From: DATFML01 sp964571225
GTDB lineage: Bacteria > Pseudomonadota > Gammaproteobacteria > DATFLG01
Length of the DNA stretch: 8,013 nt
Direction: 5' to 3'
Assembly: GCA_964571225.1 (NCBI GenBank)
Contig: CAZNBB010000150.1
Span: 1-8,013, forward strand
The notes beneath the pieces were generated by a model. It was not told the DNA's origin. It searched no databases and was given only the letters and a program-made list of their open reading frames with translations. Both the position numbers and the translations under genes were made by a program. Shown piece after piece: positions 1 to 5,133 of the stretch (the stretch's first letter is position 1; each line of letters starts with the position of its first letter).

Positions 1-11
1 TATAGGCCCGA

Positions 12-374
12 ATGGGGTTTTCCTACAGGCTCAACGGTTGGCGTGACCCGTACGACCGAGACTGTGTTGAGTGCGAGGCCAGCCTTCAATGCCGGTGGCT
101 TCAGCATTGCGAGGACGTCGCTACACGCCCGGACAACGACTTACCCGTTTTATCCCGCATGCTTGAGCAAAGCGTGAGCCACGTCCAGGACTTGGTTCGA
201 GACTGGGGCCACAACAGCTTCAGTTGCCGCTGCGAGACCTGCCAGTGGCTGCGTAAAGTCCGCCGAACTTGCCTGGACTCCGAAAGACTGCTTGAGCAAC
301 CCCCGGGGCACGGGTTGCGGTTACCACAACGTGCGTCTAACGCGGCACACTTCTGGCCCGGTCGCCATCATTGA
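12..374 (+). CDS. Small cysteine-rich protein, copy A (unknown function, possibly 5'-truncated)
   Basis: I do not recognise this family. The 120-residue product has an ordered cysteine pattern: C18-x2-C21-x5-C27-x5-C33, then C72-x-C74-x2-C77. The words CRWLQ and C-E-x-C-QWLR follow the cysteines, and there is a conserved RD-x-GH-x-S segment before the second cluster. About half of the residues from C18 onward match the protein at 1242-1667, with every cluster cysteine and two histidines kept, so the frame is real. Such a pattern suits metal or Fe-S binding, but that is inference. It has no signal peptide or membrane segment and is probably cytoplasmic. The start is doubtful: a TAG lies in frame at 3-5, no Shine-Dalgarno precedes the ATG, and the paralogue is about 21 residues longer at the N-terminus. 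The PII gene follows after a 217-bp gap. Confidence 0.65.
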   Translation: MGFSYRLNGWRDPYDRDCVECEASLQCRWLQHCEDVATRPDNDLPVLSRMLEQSVSHVQDLVRDWGHNSFSCRCETCQWLRKVRRTCLDSERLLEQPPGHGLRLPQRASNAAHFWPGRHH

Positions 375-505
375 AGGTACGAATCACTGGCCGTCGCTCC
401 GGCATCAATTCGTGTTGTGCGTTGAAGGTGTATCGGGGGCGCTTGACAGTCTCGTGGTCCGCCGATGGCGCAGGGGACAGCTTGGGCTGAATGTAAGAAG
501 TGGCT

Positions 506-520
506 TTGGCCGCTTTGTGG
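506..520 (+). repeat. 15-bp repeat, copy 1
   Basis: TTGGCCGCTTTGTGG occurs here and again, identical, at 1700-1714, in each case downstream of one of the two cysteine-rich paralogues. A diverged match (GCTGCTTTGTGG) lies at 7756-7767. It may belong to a dispersed intergenic repeat or to the flank of a duplicated segment. Confidence 0.5.
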
Positions 521-591
521 CAGAGCACGCACAATGTCCTAACCCAGTTGGCGATCCGGTCCCGTGAGAGCCCGACTCGAGGTAAGTACCG

Positions 592-930
592 ATGAAAGTG
601 ATCACTGCGATCCTAAACCCCCATCGCTTGGACGATGTCTATGCTGCGCTGACAGGGATCGAGGTACAAGGCATAACCGTAACCGAAGTCCAGGGAATCG
701 GCCGTCGGAAGAGAGATGCCATGCTGGATGAACGCCCAGAAGACTTAGTCACGCCGTTGCCGAAGCTGAAGGTCGAGGTCGCTGTTCCGGAGGATAGGGT
801 CGAAACCGTGATCAACGCCCTGCGAAACGCCGGAGACGGTCACAAGATTGCGAATGGAAAGATTCTCGTTTATAGCCTTCACGACGCGCTCCGAGTACAC
901 ACCAGGGAGGTCGGAGACGCTGCACTGTAA
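592..930 (+). CDS. Divergent PII-family signalling protein (GlnB/GlnK-like)
   Basis: This 112-residue protein aligns without gaps to E. coli GlnB over its whole length, including the N-terminal strand with LDDV, the VTEV-x-G-x-GR-x-K segment leading into the T-loop, LPK-x-K after it, and the C-terminal R-x-x-x-x-x-DAA tail. PII trimers bind ATP/ADP and 2-oxoglutarate and regulate nitrogen or carbon transporters and enzymes by inserting the T-loop. Here the T-loop has changed: Tyr51, the uridylylation site, is Asp, Tyr46 is Asp, and Gln39, which coordinates Mg-ATP and 2-oxoglutarate, is Arg. The B-loop signature is also altered (Gly84 to His, Gly87 to Ala), while Arg38, Lys58, Lys85, Lys90 and Arg101 remain. 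GAGGTAAG lies just before the ATG as a weak ribosome-binding site. No amtB or glnA is nearby; the gene sits between two cysteine-rich paralogues. Family membership is secure, but the ligand and target are unknown. Confidence 0.93.
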   Translation: MKVITAILNPHRLDDVYAALTGIEVQGITVTEVQGIGRRKRDAMLDERPEDLVTPLPKLKVEVAVPEDRVETVINALRNAGDGHKIANGKILVYSLHDALRVHTREVGDAAL

Positions 931-940
931 GAGTGCAGCG
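918..940 (+). terminator. Hairpin over the PII stop codon
   Basis: CGCTGCACT (918-926) and AGTGCAGCG (932-940) form a perfect 9-bp stem with a GTAAG loop; the TAA stop of the PII gene lies in the loop region. No T-tract follows, so it may act as an mRNA 3'-end stabiliser or weak terminator rather than a classical intrinsic terminator. Confidence 0.45.
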
Positions 941-1241
941 CGCAGGCAAGACGAAGAGCCCTGGCGTTGACAAAGGTCGTCGGCGGGACCGGGTCAATCC
1001 GCACATCCGATGTACGGTTGCACGCCTCGCCACGACGGTAAGGGGCATTCGATGGTCAAACATCCGTCGAACCGGCAGCCCTGTTAGAGTCAGAAGAAAG
1101 CAGATTGGGGAACTTCGCTTCAGAGCAACCCGGACTAGCTTGCTCCAGGTCAATGCATACACTGACTTCCTAGGCTATGGTCTGCATCGAAAAGAGGGCA
1201 TCTATGAATGCCCCGCCAACAGCGCCAAAGGAGACCTTCTC
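931..1241. other. Intergenic gap without a supported gene
   Basis: This roughly 310-bp stretch lies between the PII stop and the best start of the second cysteine-rich gene. An open frame runs through it in phase with the downstream gene, but its basic, low-complexity translation matches nothing and it lacks a ribosome-binding site. A TTGACA at 967-972 has no convincing -10 partner. Apart from the hairpin at its left edge I see nothing else. Confidence 0.5.
1227..1233 (+). promoter_or_regulatory. Ribosome-binding site that sets the start of copy B
   Basis: AAAGGAG lies 8 bases before the ATG at 1242. It is the strongest Shine-Dalgarno on the plus strand of this window and argues for the internal ATG rather than the upstream in-frame start at 933. 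Confidence 0.8.
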
Positions 1242-1667
1242 ATGATAGAGAAGAGAGTCACATATTTGCTTCGCCTCGCACGATTGAACATTCGCGAATA
1301 CCCCGAGATACGGACCTGCCCACAGGAGGGGTGGTACGTCGCTGACCGCAGGCCGTGTGTTGATTGTGAATCGACGGTCCAATGCCGCTGGCTTCAGCGT
1401 TGTGGAGACCTCGCGTCCCTCAAACGCCAAGGTCTGTTAGACCTGGACCGTGTGCTTGAGCAAGCCACTGGCCATGTGGAAGCGCGGGCCCGTGATTTCG
1501 GCCACGACAGTGCGAGTTGCCAGTGCGAGGCGTGCCAGTGGTTGCGCGAAGCCCGTTCAACGCTGGCGGAAACGGAAAGAGTGCTACAAGCACTGGCGCC
1601 AGGCGCCGCCACGCTGCGTTCGAACCACACGGCAACACGGTTAACACCTTCTTCCCACGAGCGCTGA
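1242..1667 (+). CDS. Small cysteine-rich protein, copy B (unknown function)
   Basis: This is the paralogue of the protein at the left edge of the window, 141 residues from the chosen start. A basic N-terminal segment (about residues 4-18) precedes C26. Then come the first cluster C39-x2-C42-x5-C48-x5-C54 with CRWLQ, a helical-looking middle with DRVLEQ, the RD-x-GHDS segment with H88, and the second cluster C93-x-C95-x2-C98 followed by QWLREAR. The tail after about residue 118 is not conserved between the copies. Conserved cysteine and histidine spacing suggests metal or Fe-S binding, which is not proven. There is no signal peptide. The reading frame stays open upstream to 933, but the ribosome-binding site at 1227-1233 and the end of paralogy favour the ATG at 1242. 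Its position after the PII gene suggests a shared process. Confidence 0.8.
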   Translation: MIEKRVTYLLRLARLNIREYPEIRTCPQEGWYVADRRPCVDCESTVQCRWLQRCGDLASLKRQGLLDLDRVLEQATGHVEARARDFGHDSASCQCEACQWLREARSTLAETERVLQALAPGAATLRSNHTATRLTPSSHER

Positions 1668-1699
1668 CATCGCCACTGGCTACACCGCCGCACGCAGCA

Positions 1700-1714
1700 T
1701 TGGCCGCTTTGTGG
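1700..1714 (+). repeat. 15-bp repeat, copy 2
   Basis: Identical to the 15 bases at 506-520 and likewise placed downstream of a cysteine-rich paralogue. The flanking bases differ, so only this core is shared. Confidence 0.5.
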
Positions 1715-1752
1715 TGCTCCGTCAACCGCGATGGGAACATCGTCGTCGCTAG

Positions 1753-2052
1753 TTGGGGAGGCGCTGCGCGAAAGCCGCGCTAGGGCTGCTGTGTGGCCCA
1801 AGCCGACCCTGCATGGAGAACATCAGCCGGACCGGGGCGGCGTTAGTTGTCGCTGGTGTGCCACCACTGGGGAATATCGTCGAGGTCACCCTGGTGAGGT
1901 CGTCCACCCTCCCGCCCGCTGTCAATGCCACAGCCCGCGGCTATGTGGTATGGGTCAAGGACAACGAACTCGATCTGCTCTGGATCGAGCGATGCGGGTG
2001 GGATCGTCCGGTTGATCGGGTTTCGGAAGCGCAGCGCCAGCGACCTGTTTAG
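1753..2052 (+). CDS. Short PilZ-like domain protein, N-terminus degenerate
   Basis: The translation carries the PilZ core: NISRTG (residues 23-28), which fits the (D/N)-x-S-x-x-G c-di-GMP motif, followed by GAALVV, then a PLGNIVEVTLV strand, and RGYVVWVKDNELDLLWIE, which matches the usual closing strands of the domain. PilZ domains bind cyclic di-GMP and regulate motility, polysaccharide or transcription targets. The normal N-terminal RxxxR half of the ligand site is not clear; only GRRCAK is present, with Lys where the second Arg would be. An in-frame TAG at 1750-1752 leaves a TTG as the first possible start, or an ATG at 1813 that would remove that region altogether. The gene may therefore be a degenerate or frameshifted PilZ protein. 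At about 100 residues it is near the size of single-domain PilZ proteins. It is the last gene of the plus-strand cluster before the FNR gap. Confidence 0.55.
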   Translation: MGRRCAKAALGLLCGPSRPCMENISRTGAALVVAGVPPLGNIVEVTLVRSSTLPPAVNATARGYVVWVKDNELDLLWIERCGWDRPVDRVSEAQRQRPV

Positions 2053-2453
2053 TAGACCAGCGGCGACGGAAAGCGACCGATCTGAGCCACCACCCAATCC
2101 ACGCATTTTTCCCGATGCCCAGTCAGATTGTCCACGATTGAGCCCCCCTTTTTGCATCCCACAAGACGACCAAACCTTCGGTCCCGTCCGGGTTGCGGCA
2201 CTGCCCCTCCCTAAGAACGTAGCCAAATCGTTGATATTGCGTTAGCCTATGCGATGTGCGTTCGACAACAATCGCCGCGTCGGCCGGTGCGCACTTCTGG
2301 AAATGGTAGAGAAGCAACAATAACGGTAGGGCCCAGCAGCAATGATTGGAAGCACACGTGCATCTCACGACACCTGTCATGTTGAAAGACCATTTGCTCT
2401 TGGTCTGCTACCTCGCCTGTTGCTGACGATCCTCCGACCCATCTGATTTTTGG
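2053..2453. other. Gap upstream of the FNR gene
   Basis: This 400-bp region should hold the promoter of the FNR-type gene. I found no convincing -35/-10 pair and no TTGAT-N4-ATCAA box. The only coding candidate is a weak minus-strand ORF at 2123-2380, listed separately. Confidence 0.5.
2123..2380 (-). CDS. Possible small secreted protein (doubtful ORF)
   Basis: This 85-codon frame is divergent from the FNR gene. Its N-terminus has a hydrophobic stretch (ALPLLLLLY, about residues 17-25) followed by APADA, which resembles a signal peptide with a cleavage site, and a soluble remainder with FGYVLREGQCRNPDGTEG. I recognise no family. There is no ribosome-binding site before the ATG and no paralogue to support it, so it could be a chance ORF. 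Confidence 0.22.
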   Translation of the reverse strand: MTGVVRCTCASNHCCWALPLLLLLYHFQKCAPADAAIVVERTSHRLTQYQRFGYVLREGQCRNPDGTEGLVVLWDAKRGAQSWTI

Positions 2454-3176
2454 ATGCGTAGGCCCCGTGATGTCCGCTTGGTTCCCCGCGAGCCAATGTG
2501 CGCGAACTGCTATGTCCGCTGGCTGTGCCTACCCGGCGGTCTGGCGACTGCCGACGTCGAACGCCTGGCATCCCTCGTTCGACGTTATGGCCCCCTCAAA
2601 CGAGGTGAGACGCTTCACCAAGCCGGTACACCATCCAGCAGTCTTTACGCCGTACAGAGCGGCGCCCTCAAGACCCTGAGGGTGGCCGCCGACGGTCGCG
2701 AGCAGATCACCGGTTTTCACTTGGCGGGTGACCTAATCGGTCTGGACGCCATCGACAATCCAGTTCGCCCATCCTTTGCTATTGCGCTTGAAAATACCTG
2801 GACCTGTGAAATTCCGCATGGCGCCCTCGAGACGCTTAGCAAGGAGGTGCCCCAACTGCAACGTGCACTCATGCGGCTGGTAAGCCGCGAATTGGTGGCA
2901 GCTCAAACCAGCTTGATGACAATGGGCACACCCAATGCCGAGCAGCGGGTATTGGCCGTCCTCATTGACATTTGCACTCGTTTACATGCCCGCTTCGGAA
3001 GCAGCGGCGCTTTCCGGCTACCTATCACCCGAACGGATATCGCCAATTACGTCGGTTTGACCAGTGAGACCGTATCGCGGGTGTTCGTTCGGTTGCAGGA
3101 TCGAGGCATCATCGCCGCTAGTGGTCGAACCGTGCAGATTTTGGATCCAACCCTTGCGCAAGGTCATTGCCGCTAG
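2454..3176 (+). CDS. fnr: FNR-type oxygen-sensing CRP/FNR transcription regulator
   Basis: The 240-residue protein matches E. coli FNR end to end. N-terminal C16-x2-C19-x5-C25 plus C118 (in TCEIP) give the four ligands of an oxygen-labile [4Fe-4S] cluster. The cyclic-nucleotide-like beta-roll follows (SLYAVQSGALKT, EQITGFHLAGDLIG-x-DAI), then the dimerisation helix around residues 135-160, and a C-terminal helix-turn-helix with GLTSETVSRV, holding the E-x-x-SR recognition residues that read TTGAT half-sites. It should dimerise and bind DNA when oxygen is low and switch anaerobic or microaerobic genes. The residue after the second cysteine is Tyr20, where E. coli has Ser24. An in-frame TGA at 2424-2426 leaves the ATG at 2454 as the first start; no Shine-Dalgarno is visible. 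A local ANR or FixK-like role is possible, but the cysteines favour FNR/ANR. Confidence 0.95.
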   Translation: MRRPRDVRLVPREPMCANCYVRWLCLPGGLATADVERLASLVRRYGPLKRGETLHQAGTPSSSLYAVQSGALKTLRVAADGREQITGFHLAGDLIGLDAIDNPVRPSFAIALENTWTCEIPHGALETLSKEVPQLQRALMRLVSRELVAAQTSLMTMGTPNAEQRVLAVLIDICTRLHARFGSSGAFRLPITRTDIANYVGLTSETVSRVFVRLQDRGIIAASGRTVQILDPTLAQGHCR

Positions 3177-3332
3177 CGCGGATCAGACTGGCGACTTTGT
3201 CCCCGGCGGTGAAGCACCGGGAGTGAGAGTCGGCCTATCTGGTGCGCGATGCCGGCGCAGTTCGGTCGCTAGCCAGCTAATGCGTAATGCCGGCTCATGG
3301 CCGACTTCGGGAGCCCGGGCGGCGACGCACAC
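3177..3332. other. Gap between convergent genes
   Basis: A short stem, CGGTG-AAG-CACCG, at 3207-3219 follows the FNR gene but has no T-tract, so it is at most a weak terminator. CATGGCCGACT at 3296-3306 resembles the core of the dispersed repeat at 4964-4992. Nothing else is evident. Confidence 0.35.
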
Positions 3333-3446
3333 TCATAGGGCCACTGGCAGAGCCATCACTTCCAATCGACTAACCCCTTGAGGGCTCCCTTTCCGGATGC
3401 GCAGCAGCATTGACTCCAGTTCCTTTAGATGTTCGTCGTGACCCAC
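3333..3446 (-). CDS. Possible 37-residue ORF directly after the permease, in the same frame
   Basis: Immediately after the TAG of the TSUP gene, a GTG opens a frame of 37 codons in the same phase, ending in TGA at 3333-3335. The predicted peptide starts with GHDEHLKELESMLLRIRKG, a charged amphipathic helix that looks more protein-like than random sequence. It could be a small separate ORF, a former or stop-readthrough C-terminal extension of the permease, or chance. No separate ribosome-binding site is seen. Confidence 0.3.
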   Translation of the reverse strand: MGHDEHLKELESMLLRIRKGSPQGVSRLEVMALPVAL

Positions 3447-4181
3447 CTAGTGCAGCAGCAGTGCCCCGCCACTACCTAGCAGCAGCATGGCGATGCCACG
3501 TTTGAAGGCCTTCTCGCTGAGGTTGGTGTGGATATGGCCGCCCACGTACATACCTAGGGCCAGCAGAGGAAAAGCCGCTGCGACGAGGCGTAGAGTGTCC
3601 ATGCTATACAAGCCGGAAGCGAGGTAGCCGGCGATGCGGCTACCTCCGTCCAGTACGAAGAGCATGGCAATGGTGGCTCTGAAATGGAGCTTGTCCAGGC
3701 CGCGCAGGGCCAAGTAGATTACATAGAAGGGACCACCAGTGCCGAACAGTGTACCCACCAGCCCGCCGAGCCCACCCGCGGGCACGGCCCACAGCCGGCT
3801 GCCAAGTTGCCATGCGCGTTGCGGCAGCAGGTTGTAGGTACCATAGGCCAGCACAAATACACCCATGCCCTTGCGCAGCATTGCGCCGTCGACCGTTTTG
3901 AACAGCAGCAGGGCCATCAGCATGCCCGCCATCGTGAATGGCAGCATGGGTAGAATATCGCGCCACCGTACCTCCCGGCGATATCGGATACCGTGACCCA
4001 GTGAGGCGGTGTAATCGAGCAGACCCACCACAGGCACCACCAGGGATACCGGCAGCACCAGCGTAAGCAGCGGGATCGCAACCAAGCCGGATCCGAAACC
4101 GGCCATGCCCCGCACCAGATAGGCTGTCAGCACCACGGTGACTGCGAACGCGACCTGGGTAGTGGACATGGCTGTCAGCAT
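3447..4181 (-). CDS. TSUP (TauE/SafE, DUF81) membrane permease
   Basis: The 244-residue product is almost entirely hydrophobic helices, as expected for the roughly 250-residue, eight-helix TSUP family of inner-membrane carriers. The two family repeat motifs are visible: GMAGFGSGLVAIPLL near residues 25-39, and GTLFGTGGPFYVIYLAL near 143-159. Family members export sulfite, sulfoacetate or thiosulfate-related anions or take up small organic acids, and the substrate cannot be read from this sequence. A sulfur anion would be a guess. The ATG at 4181 overlaps the stop of a 61-codon leader ORF as ATGCTGA and has no ribosome-binding site of its own, which suggests translational coupling; a second ATG lies four codons in. 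The gene is convergent with the FNR gene and is probably controlled from the palindrome at 4407-4430. Confidence 0.9.
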   Translation of the reverse strand: MLTAMSTTQVAFAVTVVLTAYLVRGMAGFGSGLVAIPLLTLVLPVSLVVPVVGLLDYTASLGHGIRYRREVRWRDILPMLPFTMAGMLMALLLFKTVDGAMLRKGMGVFVLAYGTYNLLPQRAWQLGSRLWAVPAGGLGGLVGTLFGTGGPFYVIYLALRGLDKLHFRATIAMLFVLDGGSRIAGYLASGLYSMDTLRLVAAAFPLLALGMYVGGHIHTNLSEKAFKRGIAMLLLGSGGALLLH

Positions 4182-4360
4182 GACGGCAATCTGACGGGAG
4201 CCCGCACCAGCAACCTGCCGCCGCGCGAGGCCAGCGAAGCTGCCGGAATCTCCCCATACGGAGGACAGCAGCCGCTTCGTGGAGCGACCGGCCGCGGATA
4301 CACGCGGTGTAAGTCCTCATAACAGACATCCCGAATATCCGCGCGGAGTCTACTTGTCAT
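4175..4360 (-). CDS. Leader ORF overlapping the permease start
   Basis: This frame of 61 codons starts at an ATG preceded by AAGGAG with 8-base spacing (4369-4374 on the minus strand), the best ribosome-binding site near the permease. Its TGA overlaps the permease ATG, so ribosomes finishing here could restart on the permease. The peptide starts MTSRLRADIRDVCYEDLHR, is rich in Arg and Pro, has four Cys (13, 31, 32, 61) and matches no family I know. It may be a real small protein, a regulatory leader, or the remnant of a gene broken by frameshift. Confidence 0.4.
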   Translation of the reverse strand: MTSRLRADIRDVCYEDLHRVYPRPVAPRSGCCPPYGEIPAASLASRGGRLLVRAPVRLPSC

Positions 4361-4406
4361 CGACCGATCTCCTTAGAAGAGCCGGGTACACCCATTGGCT
4401 ATTCCA

Positions 4407-4430
4407 CATAATATAACATGTCATAATATG
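4407..4430. promoter_or_regulatory. 24-bp near-perfect palindrome, likely operator of the permease unit
   Basis: Reading inward from both ends, 10 of 12 base pairs are complementary. The centre is ACATGT (4416-4421) and the arms are CATAATAT-type. It is AT-rich in a GC-rich region and lies 47 bp upstream of the leader ORF start, where a promoter should be. TATATT/TATTAT elements on the minus strand inside it could serve as a -10. Size and symmetry suit a dimeric helix-turn-helix regulator such as an ArsR- or TetR-type protein; it does not match an FNR box. Confidence 0.55.
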
Positions 4431-4656
4431 CTGAGTCTAGAAAGAATACATACCCCTTTCACCCAGGTTCCGCAACAGCCGACTGCCTTCGAACCACCTG
4501 GCAACCGTGTGGTGCCCCCGCTGAAACCGGGTGGCATGGAGCGAAGTACGCTGCAAAACCGCTCTCTTCTCTTCACAGCCGGCTCCATTCCCGCCATGCG
4601 CCACGGCGAAACTGGGCCACGCCGGTGTGAGCGCAGCATTTGAACGGAACCAAGAT
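4431..4656. other. Non-coding stretch beside the transposase remnant
   Basis: All frames give implausible, arginine- and serine-rich translations and I find no gene. It lies downstream of the IS91 remnant on the minus strand and may be further decayed element sequence, but no conserved transposase motif could be read here. Confidence 0.35.
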
Positions 4657-4836
4657 TCACGCTCGCGCCATACGCTGCGCTCCGCAGGTGGAGCAAAAAC
4701 CCCTTCGTTTACAGCTCAGGGCAACCAGATGCTCCGCGTGCCAGGACCCGCGGAGCACCCGCGGGAAGCCATGTTCGAGGTAGCCTCATTTCAGGTAGTC
4801 CTCGAATTTGCGCTGCACATCCCTCGGCAGTTTCCG
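4657..4836 (-). pseudogene. Remnant of an IS91-type transposase (zinc-binding domain)
   Basis: On the minus strand one frame reads LPRDVQRKFEDYLK, stop, GYLEHGF, then a stretch with AEHLVALSCKRRGFCSTCG and QRMARA before a second stop. This is the N-terminal zinc-binding domain of IS91/IS801-type HUH transposases, normally seen as EDYLKCG-x-LEHGF-x-RV-x-C-x-x-C followed by AEHLVAFSCKRRGFCPSCGARRMAE. Three expected cysteines are gone: one is now the TGA at 4786-4788, and the next pair has become Arg and Trp. The SCKRRGFCSTC cysteines remain. The catalytic HUH part, the single catalytic Tyr region and the element ends are not recognisable. It is a decayed fragment marking an old insertion between the permease unit and the secreted-protein gene. 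Confidence 0.75.
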
Positions 4837-5133
4837 GCCCTACGCCGCAAGATTGGTAGTGAAGGTCCCACTGTTACCACCTTACGAAGACGTCGATCGC
4901 GGCGCCAGGTATCGATGTCTGGTTCCATATTCGTTGCGGACGCACACTGGCATTGCGGTGACAGTCCGGTCATGGCCGACTATTGCCCGTTGAAGCGCTG
5001 CCGAACCCCGCCAGGCACGCCGCCCGTCGCTAGGCGACCCGAACCGGCCTCTCGGCACGGAGGCTGGCACGTCCGCTCATTGGACGCGAGCCGACATCCC
5101 TGAAGACCTCACAGCGCCCGAGTCACTGAACAG
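4837..5133. other. Non-coding region with a dispersed repeat
   Basis: No plausible gene on either strand. It carries repeat copy A at 4964-4992. An imperfect GTCC/GGAC stem around 5070-5083, just past the secreted-protein gene on the minus strand, is too weak to call a terminator. Confidence 0.4.
4964..4992 (+). repeat. Dispersed repeat, copy A
   Basis: The 29 bases starting GTCCGGTCATGGCCGAC match 23 of 29 positions at 6412-6440, and the last 20 match 17 of 20 positions at 7811-7830. All copies are outside convincing genes. Confidence 0.5.

Noticed and set aside
812..1162. Minus-strand ORF over the PII gene end
   Set aside because: Shadow of the PII gene and the hairpin; no recognisable protein features.
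933..1241. N-terminal 103-codon extension of cysteine-rich copy B
   Set aside because: No ribosome-binding site at 933, no similarity to copy A, and a strong AAAGGAG directly before the ATG at 1242.
2005..2245. TTGAT half-sites as possible FNR boxes near the FNR gene
   Set aside because: TTGAT occurs near 2010 and 2232, but no ATCAA half-site follows at the required 4-bp spacing; the same is true of TTGAT near 5777, 5791 and 6025.
3207..3219. Hairpin after the FNR gene as terminator
   Set aside because: The stem is only 5 bp and has no T-tract; mentioned in the gap entry only.
3640..4329. Long minus-strand ORF of 229 codons overlapping the permease
   Set aside because: It is the out-of-frame shadow of the TSUP gene; its translation is Arg/Gly/Ala-rich without membrane helices, while the 3447-4181 frame has clear TSUP motifs.
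4531..5103. Plus-strand ORF of 190 codons
   Set aside because: Its composition is implausible, it has no ribosome-binding site, and the opposite strand here encodes the recognisable IS91 transposase remnant.
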